Below are positions 1 to 8,608 of a stretch of 57,263 nt of DNA, piece by piece (the first letter of the stretch is position 1; the number at the start of each line of letters is the position of its first letter). Origin of the DNA: Treponema sp. (GTDB lineage: Bacteria; Spirochaetota; Spirochaetia; Treponematales; Treponemataceae); contig JAGCTZ010000044.1 of assembly GCA_017963165.1 (NCBI GenBank), forward strand, positions 1 to 57,263. Direction: 5' to 3'. A program made the position numbers and the translations under genes. Under the pieces are notes generated by a model, which worked only from the letters and a program-made list of their open reading frames with translations, did no database searches and had not been told where the DNA came from.

Positions 1-111
1 CAGGAAAGCGGCGCCTGTCATCTCTACGAAAAATGCGGTTTTGTGCGCACCGGAGAAGAAACAATTGTAAACGATAAAATGACCCTCATTATGTATGAAC
101 GGAAGCTCTAA
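1..111 (+). CDS. GNAT acetyltransferase, C-terminal fragment
   Basis: An open frame enters from the left edge and stops with TAA at 109-111, giving the last 36 residues of a protein. The stretch YEKCGFVRTGEE matches the acetyl-CoA-binding end of GNAT N-acetyltransferases, where a Tyr three residues before a Gly-Phe is typical, and the final beta strand (MTLIMYERKL) is also typical. Substrate cannot be told from this fragment. The next gene starts 1 nt after its stop, so the two are probably co-transcribed. Confidence 0.7.
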   Translation, partial: QESGACHLYEKCGFVRTGEETIVNDKMTLIMYERKL

Positions 112-112
112 T

Positions 113-1171
113 ATGAAACAAATAAAACATAATGTAATTTTATCTGCCATTATGATAATATATACATCAACCATTCTCGCAGGATGTAACAAAAAAACAA
201 ACGAACAAAAAACAGTACAACAGGAAGAAATAAAGGAAGTCAAAATGGAAGAAAAAACTTTTCACGAAAATCCAATCATCAAAAATATTTATACTGCAGA
301 TCCGGCACCAATGGTTTACGGTGACACGCTTTATCTTTACACAACTCACGACGAAGACCAGCTGGAAAACAATTTTTACACCATGAAAGACTGGCGATGT
401 TTTTCTACAAAGGATATGGTCAACTGGACCGACCACGGAACAGTCTTTTCGCTTGATGACATTTCCTGGGCCGACGACAGAGCTTGGGCTCCTCAGGCAA
501 TTGAGCGCAATGGAAAATTTTATCTTTACTGCCCTGTTCATAAAAAGAACGGAGGCATGGCAATTGCAGTAGGAATCTCGGATAATCCGACAGGCCCATT
601 TAAAGACATTACACATCCTCTTGTTGATGAAGGCGACTGGAACGACATTGACCCGACTGTTTTTATTGATGATGACGGACAGGCCTACCTCTACTTTGGA
701 AACCCGGAACTTCGTTATGTTCTCTTAAATGAAAATATGATTTCGTACGACAAAAAAGTTGGAGTTCAAAAAATCCCAATGACAATAGAAGCCTTTGCAA
801 AAGGAAGCCACAACACCGGTACAACTTACGGCGAAGGTCCATGGTTTTATAAACGCAACGGTCTTTACTACATGGTTTATGCAGCCTTTGCAGAAGGAGA
901 AAAACGCAACGAACATCTGGCTTATTCAACTTCAAAATCGCCGACAGGTCCCTGGATTTACGGCGGAGTTTTAATGGAAGAAGGTCCTTGCTTTACAAAT
1001 CATCCGGGCATTGCCGATTTTAAGGGACACTCATATCTTTTCTATCACACAGACCAGCTCCCCGGTGGAAGCCTTTTCCATCGCAGTGTCTGTGTTGCAG
1101 AATTTAAATACAATGACGACGGTTCAATCAGCACAATTGCGAAACGCGACGGAGTAAATAAAATAGACTAA
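113..1171 (+). CDS. GH43-family glycoside hydrolase, lipoprotein
   Basis: A 352-residue protein predicted to be an exported arabinofuranosidase or xylosidase acting on hemicellulose side chains. The ATG at 113 is preferred over the in-frame ATG at 95 because GGAAG lies 7 nt upstream and because the protein then opens with a lipoprotein signal ending L22-A-G-C25. The GH43 five-bladed propeller signature is visible: catalytic base Asp63 in TADPAP, the pKa-modulating Asp in DPTVFIDDDG, and the general-acid Glu in GEGPWFYKRNG. A short charged linker separates the lipid anchor from the domain. The family is clear; substrate preference within GH43 is not. It is the only hydrolase in the left glycan cluster with a lipobox. 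Confidence 0.88.
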   Translation: MKQIKHNVILSAIMIIYTSTILAGCNKKTNEQKTVQQEEIKEVKMEEKTFHENPIIKNIYTADPAPMVYGDTLYLYTTHDEDQLENNFYTMKDWRCFSTKDMVNWTDHGTVFSLDDISWADDRAWAPQAIERNGKFYLYCPVHKKNGGMAIAVGISDNPTGPFKDITHPLVDEGDWNDIDPTVFIDDDGQAYLYFGNPELRYVLLNENMISYDKKVGVQKIPMTIEAFAKGSHNTGTTYGEGPWFYKRNGLYYMVYAAFAEGEKRNEHLAYSTSKSPTGPWIYGGVLMEEGPCFTNHPGIADFKGHSYLFYHTDQLPGGSLFHRSVCVAEFKYNDDGSISTIAKRDGVNKID

Positions 1172-1187
1172 GTTTTGACAGGATAAC

Positions 1188-1952
1188 CTACAAAGCTTTT
1201 CTAAAAATATAGGTCATATATTTTTCATCTTCATGGCTGAACGGCTCATAAACATCCTGGGCGACCAGCTCATAACCGTGATCTGTATACCACTCCCAGT
1301 TGCATTCGCAGTCTGTCCAAAGATAAAGATTTTTATACCCCTGATTTTTAAAACGGCAGATAAGTTCATTTAAAAGCTTAGAACCACAACCTTTTTTGCG
1401 GCTGATATAAAGTGTAAGTTTAATGTCATCCTGATTCATCATATCAAAGGTTTTCTGGTCCATGAGTTCAATGTATGTTCTGCTCATTTGAGAAGCTACG
1501 AGCCAGTCGGACGGAAACTTTTTGCTTTCAACATCAAACCATTCCTGGGCGCGACAAACATCACCTTTGCGCGCAAAAAAAGCCATTGCACAAAATTCAT
1601 CAGCCCCAGCCTCTTCGTTCCATTCCAAAAGCTCATAATGAAAGTCATTGTCAAAAAGATTGTTACGCATTATGTACTCAACATTGAACCGTTTAAAAGT
1701 TTCATCACCAAGCGACGGACACCACATAGGCGCAACAACATCAAGAACAAGAGGAATATTTTTCATTTCAAAAGGCTGGATATTCAATACATTCATTTTT
1801 TCTTTAATTGAACAATTATAGTTTTGAGCACAAGAACTGCAGCATCCCCCGCAAAAAGGATGACTGCCCGACCGTCTGTCCTTAATGATAGACCAAAGCG
1901 CCAGAGAAACAAGAACAATGAGAATTACAGAAATTATTATTGTTCCGAACAT
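1188..1952 (-). CDS. Cys-rich membrane anchor fused to a GNAT acetyltransferase
   Basis: This 254-residue protein has two parts. Residues 1-47 form one membrane helix (about 4-23) followed by a basic stretch and Cys34, Cys37, Cys38, Cys41 and Cys47. That layout resembles the small FeoB-associated Cys-rich membrane proteins, which normally stand alone at 50-60 residues. From about residue 53 the sequence becomes a GNAT-like domain, with the acetyl-CoA region near KLTLYISRKKGCGSKLLNEL and a terminal WYTDHGYEL motif. Met53 could start a separate GNAT, but no stop separates the parts. No feoB is in the window. Function is unknown; metal or redox-linked acetylation at the membrane is only a guess. 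Confidence 0.75.
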   Translation of the reverse strand: MFGTIIISVILIVLVSLALWSIIKDRRSGSHPFCGGCCSSCAQNYNCSIKEKMNVLNIQPFEMKNIPLVLDVVAPMWCPSLGDETFKRFNVEYIMRNNLFDNDFHYELLEWNEEAGADEFCAMAFFARKGDVCRAQEWFDVESKKFPSDWLVASQMSRTYIELMDQKTFDMMNQDDIKLTLYISRKKGCGSKLLNELICRFKNQGYKNLYLWTDCECNWEWYTDHGYELVAQDVYEPFSHEDEKYMTYIFRKAL

Positions 1953-1982
1953 AATTAGCCTGAAATATGGCTGATATGTTTT

Positions 1983-3107
1983 TTATTCTGTTGTCCAGTC
2001 AAGAGTTTCGTTCAAGGAATCCGGCAAGCCCTTTATTTTAGTATTCCTTTGGCAAGAGTTGTAATCTCCGTCAAACTGACACCATGCATGTAAAACAAGA
2101 CCTTCTTTTGTTTTAATTACATACTCCATACCTTCGCCATAGCTTCGTCCAATGTCTTCGGTAAGATAATAATATTCAACAGAAGTAATTGTATATTTTA
2201 ATGACTTTGTAGTTGATTCTACAGTATAACCATTAAGAAAATCTGAATAATCTACTTTAGCTGCCTTCCAGTCAAAGTTGAATTCTGCTGTTTTCTTGTC
2301 CAAATCAAAAATCAACACATACTTACTTTGATTTTTATCTTCAGTATCCCAATAATAATCAATCTTTACTTTTGTACCTTTCTTATACGAAGTCTTTTTA
2401 TACTTAGAAGCCTGCTTTGAAGATTTGTAAAGAAGTCCTGAATCACCACTTGCCTTGCTGATATTTTCATACATGCTTTTTACATATTTTCCTTCTTCGT
2501 TAGCTTCTTTCATATCCAAATTGCTGCTTTGACTTGCAACATTCTCAGCAGCACTTCCCAACCTGCTGTAAAAATCTGCCAGATCCTGGTCCCCATAAGA
2601 ATAATCATCACCGGCGCCAGAACTTGCACTTGCATCTGCATAATCATAGCTGCTTGTATCAAGATTTTGATAAGCCTTTACAACAGCCTTTGCGTTAGCT
2701 TCAACTACCGCGTAATCTTTTGAGTTAATATTTTTCTTAAGCTCGGCCATCGGATCCATTCCCATTGCCTTAAGAAGGGCTGCAGACTGAGCATCAAGTT
2801 CGCTGGCAGCAACAACCACAACAGCACAGCCAGTAATCGTTCCGAATTTTTCTATACAGTTTGAACCGCTTATTCCATACTTATTCAAAACGGCGTCAAC
2901 CTTTGCCTTTTGATTTGCGGTTGCATTTATTGAATCGCCGGACCAGACTCCAAGATTATTCAACTCACTTGCAATTGAATTTAAATTTTTAGCCCAGTTT
3001 TTTACATCGTTGTCGGTAATACCGGCACTGGCTGGCTCAGCAAATAAAGAAGCAGCAAGTGAAATACACATCAGAAAAACAAAAAACCTTTTTAACAATT
3101 TAGTCAT
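1983..3107 (-). CDS. secreted protein of unknown function
   Basis: A 374-residue protein with a typical Sec signal peptide (KLLKRFFVFLMCISLAASLFAEPASA) and no lipobox, so it is probably periplasmic or released. ATG at 3107 is chosen over the in-frame GTG at 3116 because AAGGAG ends 8 nt before it. The mature part is Ala/Ser/Asn-rich and helical up to about residue 230, with a Tyr/Ser/Gly stretch around 155-180. It is followed by a beta-rich C-terminal section with alternating Lys/Thr/Tyr that contains two Cys in AWCQFDGDYNSCQ. I recognise no enzyme motif. Its 5' side carries a degraded copy of the genome's attgcg-type repeat. Confidence 0.75.
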   Translation of the reverse strand: MTKLLKRFFVFLMCISLAASLFAEPASAGITDNDVKNWAKNLNSIASELNNLGVWSGDSINATANQKAKVDAVLNKYGISGSNCIEKFGTITGCAVVVVAASELDAQSAALLKAMGMDPMAELKKNINSKDYAVVEANAKAVVKAYQNLDTSSYDYADASASSGAGDDYSYGDQDLADFYSRLGSAAENVASQSSNLDMKEANEEGKYVKSMYENISKASGDSGLLYKSSKQASKYKKTSYKKGTKVKIDYYWDTEDKNQSKYVLIFDLDKKTAEFNFDWKAAKVDYSDFLNGYTVESTTKSLKYTITSVEYYYLTEDIGRSYGEGMEYVIKTKEGLVLHAWCQFDGDYNSCQRNTKIKGLPDSLNETLDWTTE

Positions 3108-3130
3108 AAAAAACACTCCTTCGATTGTAT

Positions 3131-3200
3131 GGATTGCGTCGCAAAGCTTATCAACATTTTGCTACACAAAAGTCGTTCGCTCTTTGAGTTCGCAATGACG
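3131..3200. repeat. degenerate palindromic repeat (attgcg type)
   Basis: The ends read ggattgcgtcgc and gagttcgcaatgacg, resembling the better-preserved inverted repeat at 31454-31513. The copy is diverged in the middle. It lies between the divergent genes starting at 3107 and 3244. Confidence 0.5.
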
Positions 3201-3230
3201 AAAACTATATAATATTTTTCTATTATACCA

Positions 3231-3236
3231 TATAAT
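3231..3236 (+). promoter_or_regulatory. -10 box TATAAT, 7 nt before ATG 3244
   Basis: TATAAT is followed by exactly 7 nt and then the start codon of the GH26-like gene, with no Shine-Dalgarno sequence between, so the transcript is predicted to be leaderless. A second TATAAT at 3208-3213 could drive a short-leader transcript instead. No convincing -35 is visible. Confidence 0.5.
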
Positions 3237-3243
3237 CCTAAAT

Positions 3244-4725
3244 ATGAAAAAGATTATTTTGAAGCCTGCCGACTGTGCCCTGGACCTGGGTGATGGCAGC
3301 GAGCGCGGACTTTATGTGAATCAGGATTATATCCTTCAGAAGCTTCACAAAATTCACCGCGGTATAAGTCTGATGTACACTTATTATCCTAATGACAAAG
3401 AATGGCCGACACGCGCCTGCAACATAAAAAGAGAAAATGAATCTCGTGGTGCCTGGGATTCTCCTTACGAAAATTATTTTCCTTACCGTGGTGGACGAGA
3501 AGGTTTGCGCGATAACGAACCGTTCAACTTTATGAAGGAAATCCGACGTCATGGAATGGATGTTGTCCTTACACTTACTATTGACCCGCATCTTAAAGAA
3601 GAAGATATAATCCTGCTTGCCCGCGACCTTCGTCCTTATGGAAGAGTTCTTCTTCGTGTAAATCATGAATGCACAGGCTCGTGGTTCTGCTATACAAGAC
3701 GCGCGACCTATCAGGAAATTGCAGATTTTTTTGTAATGGTCTGCAACGTTATGCACAAGCATGCTCCTAATGTAAAAATGATTTTATGTGCCGGCATGTG
3801 GCAAAAATCTACCGGCAAACTAGAAATGGAAGACATTTTTTTAGAAGCCCACAAAGCTGCCGACATATGGTCCTGCGATAACTATCTTTCACTACACTGG
3901 GGCTGGCCTAACGACATAGCAAAAAAAGGCGGCTCCTCTTTTGCTTCCTATGACAACAATGATGTTTATTACAGATTCAAGCTTACGCGTGACAGACTGC
4001 GCACAATTACTGGACAGGACAAACCAATAGTTCTTTCCGAAATGAATACCGACGGCGATGTAAACGGCCCTTATGTTCAGGCAACAAAGTTACGTGCCTT
4101 TATGGACAAGCTCCAGTCTGATGATGAAAAATGGCTTAGTGCAATGACTTTGTATCAGTTCCGCGATGATGGTCGTCTTGGGCTTGAAGTAACTGACCCT
4201 AACAACAACGATGTTGGAATTGAACAGCCCCTGCTTGCAAACTATAGAGAAAGTTTACATCAGCCGTTCTTTAGCCAGAAGCTGGAAGCTGCCGGTGACA
4301 TAGAACTTCCTGCAAAACTCCGCTGGTCAAATTCCGAAGATGCAGAAGGCGTAGAAATGGATATTCGCGTAGAGGCAAACCCTCATTTTGCCGAATTATA
4401 TTTTGAAGGCAAACTACTCGACTGCAACCTTATGCTTGAGTTTGGCGGCTGGTGGTTCTACAAAGCTCCTGGTGTAAAGTGTATTGATTTGATGAGCTGG
4501 TTCTTTGAAAATAAAATTACAGAGGCACGCACAATGAAGCTTAGGATTTTTGCGCCGCCTGCAGATGGAATGAACCATCCTATTGGAAATAACGGACTTA
4601 CCGATAATAATATTACAGGCGATTCACTTTTTGATTCTGCCAATGGTGAATGGATGAACAGCTATTATGCAGAGCTTCCGTCTCTTCCAGAAATAAGAAT
4701 TGAATATGAACCGTTGGGATATTAA
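3244..4725 (+). CDS. clan GH-A glycoside hydrolase (GH26-like), cytoplasmic
   Basis: A 493-residue protein with no signal peptide. A TIM-barrel hydrolase of clan GH-A is indicated by LLRVNHECTGSWF, with the expected acid/base Glu142 preceded by His as in GH26 mannanases, and by PIVLSEMNTDG, with the candidate nucleophile Glu266. Residues from about 330 onward form a beta-rich C-terminal domain (EGVEMDIRVEANPHFAELYFEGK) that may be an accessory sandwich. Its substrate is probably a beta-linked oligosaccharide taken up from plant mannan or xylan, but the exact GH family is not secure. The next gene, an acetyl esterase, begins 17 nt after its stop, so the two may deacetylate and cut the same substrate. 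Confidence 0.7.
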   Translation: MKKIILKPADCALDLGDGSERGLYVNQDYILQKLHKIHRGISLMYTYYPNDKEWPTRACNIKRENESRGAWDSPYENYFPYRGGREGLRDNEPFNFMKEIRRHGMDVVLTLTIDPHLKEEDIILLARDLRPYGRVLLRVNHECTGSWFCYTRRATYQEIADFFVMVCNVMHKHAPNVKMILCAGMWQKSTGKLEMEDIFLEAHKAADIWSCDNYLSLHWGWPNDIAKKGGSSFASYDNNDVYYRFKLTRDRLRTITGQDKPIVLSEMNTDGDVNGPYVQATKLRAFMDKLQSDDEKWLSAMTLYQFRDDGRLGLEVTDPNNNDVGIEQPLLANYRESLHQPFFSQKLEAAGDIELPAKLRWSNSEDAEGVEMDIRVEANPHFAELYFEGKLLDCNLMLEFGGWWFYKAPGVKCIDLMSWFFENKITEARTMKLRIFAPPADGMNHPIGNNGLTDNNITGDSLFDSANGEWMNSYYAELPSLPEIRIEYEPLGY

Positions 4726-4742
4726 CAAAAAATGGGGACTCT

Positions 4743-5873
4743 ATGAAACTCGAATTCGATGAACTTAAATGGTACGGAAGAAACTTTGATCACCACGAAG
4801 TACGCTATTTTAATTATTCCTGCAGCGGTTTTGAATTCTGTTTTACAGGAACAAAAGCTGTTGCCACAATTTTAAGTGACCCGTCAAATCAAAAAGATAC
4901 AGAGCATGGAATCCTTGGTCTTTATATAACAGAATTGACATCTCCTGAAAAATACAAAGGCGATTCCTTCTGGAGCAATTTTTCTTTTTTGAACGAACGT
5001 GGTGTATACAGAGAACCAGTAAGAATTTCGCTCGACCAGACAGTAAATGAAATAGTTTTATTTGAATCTAATATAGAAAAAACTGTCCTTATAAAAGTTC
5101 TTAAGCTTAGCGAATGCGCCTTTGGTTTTGCAGGATTAAAGCAGTTGGAAATAGAAGGCACTCCACGCAAAGGAAGAATTATAGGCGACAAGGCAAATGC
5201 TAAGCCAAAAATTGAATTTATCGGTGACAGTATAACCTGCGGCTACGGAATAGAAGGTGTTTGGGAAAAAGACACCTTCTGTACAGGACAGGAACGCCCC
5301 GATAAAGCTTTTGCATTTTTGACTGCACGCTCCCTTAAAGCAGAGTTCCAGTTATGCAGCTGGAGCGGAATTGGTATTACTTCAAATTATGTAGATCCTG
5401 CAACAATTAATCTTCCTGACACACACTGGCTCATGCCTGCCTGCTGGCCTTATACCGACAAAAGCGGTGAACTAAGACTTCGCGCAGAACCACATGTCTG
5501 GGATGAAAGTCGATTCAGTCCTGACATTGTTGTAATAAATCTTGGAACAAATGATATAAGCTGGGTTCGTGGAATAGAAGAACGACGACTTGCTTATGTA
5601 AGCGGATTGCGACAATTTATAGAAGCAGTACACAGACGAAGCCCCGATGCAAAAATCTGCTGCTGTCTTGGAATTATGGGCCAGGAACTCTGCAATTCTG
5701 TAGAAGAAGCCTGTAAGCTTTTTTCTATGGATTTTCCAAGCGTACCTGTAAAAACTGTTAGGTTTGACTTACAAAAAGAATCTGATGGAATTGGCGCAGA
5801 CTGGCATCCAAGTCCTGTTACTCATAGAAAGGCAGCAAGAAAACTGACAACAGTTCTAAAAGAGTGGGTTTAA
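4743..5873 (+). CDS. CE2-type SGNH acetyl esterase
   Basis: A 376-residue cytoplasmic esterase. Residues 1-140 form the beta-sandwich found at the N terminus of carbohydrate esterase family 2; the rest is an SGNH hydrolase. The catalytic set is visible: Ser163 in FIGDSITCGYG, the Gly/Asn block in INLGTNDISW (Asn270), and Asp353-His355 in DWHPSPVTH. CE2 enzymes remove acetyl groups from acetylated xylan or mannan oligosaccharides. It is co-directional and closely spaced with the GH26-like hydrolase, with GGGG at 4733 as a weak ribosome site. The last 18 bp overlap the convergent argA, so both stops lie inside the neighbour. Confidence 0.85.
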   Translation: MKLEFDELKWYGRNFDHHEVRYFNYSCSGFEFCFTGTKAVATILSDPSNQKDTEHGILGLYITELTSPEKYKGDSFWSNFSFLNERGVYREPVRISLDQTVNEIVLFESNIEKTVLIKVLKLSECAFGFAGLKQLEIEGTPRKGRIIGDKANAKPKIEFIGDSITCGYGIEGVWEKDTFCTGQERPDKAFAFLTARSLKAEFQLCSWSGIGITSNYVDPATINLPDTHWLMPACWPYTDKSGELRLRAEPHVWDESRFSPDIVVINLGTNDISWVRGIEERRLAYVSGLRQFIEAVHRRSPDAKICCCLGIMGQELCNSVEEACKLFSMDFPSVPVKTVRFDLQKESDGIGADWHPSPVTHRKAARKLTTVLKEWV

Positions 5874-7136
5874 TCTATAAACCTTAGAGCCTCTTTCCGG
5901 TGACCACAAAGCTTTTCTTTCTGCAGGAATAGAATCGATTTTATCTTCAACAAAACCAACCTTTTCAAACCAATCGGCGGCTTGTGTTGTCATAATAAAA
6001 ATTGATTTTGCACCCTGCGATTTTGCTTTTTGAATAAGGTTCTCCAAAAGCTTTGGACCAATACCCATATGACTAAAGCCTTCATCAACTGCAACAGCGG
6101 CAATTTCAAACTGCCCGTCATCATATTTATGAAGCGATGCACAGCCTCTTACACCACCGTCAAACTCATATACAACAAAATCATTTATCGAAGTTGTAAG
6201 CGCAGTTTCTGTTCTTTCCAGAAGCTTTCCAGCCTGAACAAACGGTCGCATTACACCAAGCACACTCGGAATATCAGTCTGCTGCATTGCACGGATTTTT
6301 CCATAGTTGTTTGTATAAACCATTGTACCAGAACCAAGGTCGCTGAAAATTTCTGTAAGAAGAACTCCGTCCATTTTTCCATCAAGAATATGAGAACGAT
6401 TTACACCATTAAGACAAGCGTCTTTACACAAACCAAGAAAGCTTTTTATTTGAGCTTCTGCAGGATTATCAGCTTTAAGCCCCGCAACAAATTCATCAAG
6501 CTCTTCGATATTCATGGCAGGAATAATTTCGTTGTCTTTTAGAACCGTACCGTTTTCGCCCATAACGTAAAAAAGCTTATCGGCTTTAAGCTCAATTGCA
6601 ACCTGCTGAGCAAGCACTGCAGAAGAAATATTGTAAGGCCTGCCTACTGCACTCCAGCCGATACAAGGGAAAATCGGAATAAAACCGTCATTCAAAACTG
6701 TTGAAAGAGATGCTGTATCAAGGCGATCAATTTCTCCTGCACTTCCAAAATCAAAGCCTTCCAGGACTCCTTTTGCACGGGCACGAACCCAGTTACCTAT
6801 AACGGCAGTAATATTGTTAGCCGCAAGATTTGTCATGATTGTGTTAGTTACATCAAACGCAGCCATTTTTACAAGTGGCATTGCTTTGTCATTTGTAATA
6901 CGGATATTATTTTTGTAAGTCCAGTCTATCTTTGCGTCAGAAAGAACTTCATCGATTCTTGTACGCGCACCAGGAATAATTACAACCTTAAGCCCTGCCT
7001 GATGTAAAAGTGCAATATCCCTTATGTGCGAAGAAAACAATGGCGAACCGATTGTTTTATCATCAAGATAAATTACAATGAGAGCATTCTTAAATTTTTG
7101 AAGGTATCTTATTACGTCCCTTATCGCCTGATTCAT
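5856..7136 (-). CDS. argA: amino-acid N-acetyltransferase (N-acetylglutamate synthase)
   Basis: A 426-residue enzyme close to the length of classical ArgA. It acetylates glutamate with acetyl-CoA as the first step of arginine synthesis. Residues 1-270 form an amino-acid-kinase fold (IVIYLDDKTIGSPLF, VVIIPGARTRIDEVL) that in this family is regulatory and binds arginine. Residues 280-426 form the GNAT domain (AAVAVDEGFSHMGIGPKLLENLIQKAKSQG, WFEKVGFVE). The gene stands alone and ends inside the convergent esterase gene. Its ATG lies 7 nt from a TATAAT box and has no Shine-Dalgarno sequence. A large inverted repeat lies just upstream. Confidence 0.9.
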   Translation of the reverse strand: MNQAIRDVIRYLQKFKNALIVIYLDDKTIGSPLFSSHIRDIALLHQAGLKVVIIPGARTRIDEVLSDAKIDWTYKNNIRITNDKAMPLVKMAAFDVTNTIMTNLAANNITAVIGNWVRARAKGVLEGFDFGSAGEIDRLDTASLSTVLNDGFIPIFPCIGWSAVGRPYNISSAVLAQQVAIELKADKLFYVMGENGTVLKDNEIIPAMNIEELDEFVAGLKADNPAEAQIKSFLGLCKDACLNGVNRSHILDGKMDGVLLTEIFSDLGSGTMVYTNNYGKIRAMQQTDIPSVLGVMRPFVQAGKLLERTETALTTSINDFVVYEFDGGVRGCASLHKYDDGQFEIAAVAVDEGFSHMGIGPKLLENLIQKAKSQGAKSIFIMTTQAADWFEKVGFVEDKIDSIPAERKALWSPERGSKVYRLNPLF

Positions 7137-7143
7137 AAATCTG

Positions 7144-7149
7144 ATTATA
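7144..7149 (-). promoter_or_regulatory. -10 box TATAAT of argA, 7 nt before ATG
   Basis: On the minus strand TATAAT is followed by CAGATTT and then the argA ATG at 7136. There is no ribosome-binding site, so a leaderless message is predicted. No clear -35 hexamer is visible. Confidence 0.55.
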
Positions 7150-7206
7150 CAGTATTTACAATAATTAAGTCACCACCAGGGATTTTCGAATGATTAATTA
7201 CAAGGT

Positions 7207-7422
7207 TTCCGCATAATAAAAAATCAATATTAAAAAGCATGAAAAAATGCTCCCAGGCGCCTTATGGATTTCAAAACCGCAAGCTCTCTTGCTAGACGCT
7301 GGCGTGCCTTGTAATTATATACATGGCCGCTCATGCGGCCGCACGCCAGAGTCTTTTTGAAATCCATAATTCGCCTTCCGCATTTTTTCATAATTTCAAC
7401 TTCAAGGTTTTATTATGCGGAA
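7207..7422. repeat. 216-nt imperfect palindrome with branched interior
   Basis: Outer arms pair over three blocks: 7207-7221 with 7408-7422 (15 of 15), 7239-7250 with 7380-7391 (12 of 12) and 7262-7276 with 7355-7369 (15 of 15), plus GGCG 7256-7259 with CGCC 7372-7375. Inside are a small hairpin at 7279-7292 (GCAAG-ctct-CTTGC) and a stem 7299-7307/7341-7349 capped by a GC-rich hairpin at 7325-7340. The fold is a three-way junction. It begins just after the stop of the GH18 gene (minus strand) and ends before the argA promoter. It could be a non-autonomous mobile element or a structured RNA; no coding potential is evident. Confidence 0.8.
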
Positions 7423-7431
7423 GCCCTGCAC

Positions 7432-8565
7432 TCAGTTCTTCTTCTTTACTTCCAGCCAGTTCCAGAATTCCGGGTCTTCCTGGCCGACGCGCCAGAAGCC
7501 GATTTTTTGGACACCGGCTTGTTCGTATATTCGGAGTAAATTTACATCAGAATATGCATCATTAAAATATCCTGTTACGTCTACCTGCGTTGTATATTGA
7601 ACCTTTGGAATATCATTTTCGTAGGTAATTTCTGTTACGCCATTTGCGACCATCATTCGGTTTAAGCGGGAAAAATAATATGCACCAGAGGTTGCCTGCT
7701 CTGCCCAGAAACGTCCATAAAAAGGAATGCCCATAATCAGTTTTTTTGTAGGAATAGATTTTTGTGCATACTCCAGAACTTTCTTACACCAGTCGACAGA
7801 AGCAATTGGACCCGGCGCACTGCTTGACCAATGCTCATCATAAGCCATTACAAAAACGCGGTCGCTGTAATTTGCAATATCTGCATACGGATAAACATCC
7901 TCAGACAGGCGATTAAAACGGGCAGGAACACAAACTGTAAACCATTTAGCCTGACCTAACATATAACGCAAATCTGCTAAGAAAGTAAGAAAATGTTTTC
8001 TGTCACGGGCCGGCACAAGTTCAAAATCTATCTGAACTCCATCATAAGGAGCCGCTGCCTTTACAATCTGTTTAAGAAGATTTTTGCGAACACCGTAATC
8101 GGGATTAATTACAAAATGAGTTAACGAACGGCTATCGCAGGTTATTACAAGATGGCAGCGGGCTTTTCCAGTTTTAAGTTTTGAACGGGAAGGAACTCCA
8201 GACAATTCACCATAACAATTTATTTCTGCCGAAAAATAGCAGACATCTGTAATCGGTAAACTTGAATTATATTCATCTTCGCGGCCGGCACTTACATAAC
8301 CCCAGGTTTCTGCAAATTGAACAGGTTCGCCTTCTACTTCCCTAAGTGTATAAAGCTGAACGGGAGTACTGTTAATAACAGGTCCTGTTTCATTTTGTGA
8401 TGACTCATCATCATCAGCCATTGTTTCTGTAAGCTCGGCGGCATCCTGCTCCGATGAAATATTTTCTATAACAGGTAGATCTTTTTTCCCTTTTGAAAAA
8501 ACTACAACTCCGATAGAAAATAATATAATAACAGCAAAAATATGCTTTAAATATTTCTTTATCAT
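7432..8565 (-). CDS. GH18-domain protein, membrane-anchored or secreted
   Basis: A 377-residue protein with an N-terminal hydrophobic segment (about 8-24), then an acidic low-complexity linker to about residue 65 and a GH18 domain. The GH18 catalytic signature DGxxxDxE is intact (Asp175, Asp180, Glu182 in YDGVQIDFE), and the conserved MAYDEHW and IPFYGRFW strands follow. GH18 includes chitinases, endo-beta-N-acetylglucosaminidases and peptidoglycan-acting spore enzymes. The compact form here resembles the YaaH/cell-wall subgroup, so action on peptidoglycan or host glycans is plausible. The signal segment lacks a clear cleavage site and no lipobox is present. GATAAT ends 7 nt before its ATG. 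Confidence 0.82.
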   Translation of the reverse strand: MIKKYLKHIFAVIILFSIGVVVFSKGKKDLPVIENISSEQDAAELTETMADDDESSQNETGPVINSTPVQLYTLREVEGEPVQFAETWGYVSAGREDEYNSSLPITDVCYFSAEINCYGELSGVPSRSKLKTGKARCHLVITCDSRSLTHFVINPDYGVRKNLLKQIVKAAAPYDGVQIDFELVPARDRKHFLTFLADLRYMLGQAKWFTVCVPARFNRLSEDVYPYADIANYSDRVFVMAYDEHWSSSAPGPIASVDWCKKVLEYAQKSIPTKKLIMGIPFYGRFWAEQATSGAYYFSRLNRMMVANGVTEITYENDIPKVQYTTQVDVTGYFNDAYSDVNLLRIYEQAGVQKIGFWRVGQEDPEFWNWLEVKKKN

Positions 8566-8572
8566 ATTTTTA

Positions 8573-8578
8573 ATTATC
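8573..8578 (-). promoter_or_regulatory. -10 box GATAAT of the GH18 gene
   Basis: On the minus strand GATAAT is followed by TAAAAAT and the ATG at 8565, a 7-nt spacing matching the other predicted leaderless starts. A TTGAGC lies 15 bp upstream, closer than the usual 17 bp. Confidence 0.45.
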
Positions 8579-8608
8579 GGAGAAAATTTATCGGCTCAAT
8601 TGTTTTTT

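Noticed and set aside
95..112. Earlier ATG for the GH43 gene
   Set aside because: It overlaps the previous gene and puts six polar residues before the lipoprotein signal; the ATG at 113 has GGAAG.
6030..6542. Plus-strand open frame opposite argA
   Set aside because: It is antisense to clear ArgA motifs and has no family pattern or start signal.
7144..7422. Riboswitch or arginine operator before argA
   Set aside because: The argA message is predicted to start at the ATG, leaving no leader for a riboswitch, and no ArgR-type box was recognised. The palindrome there lies upstream of the promoter.
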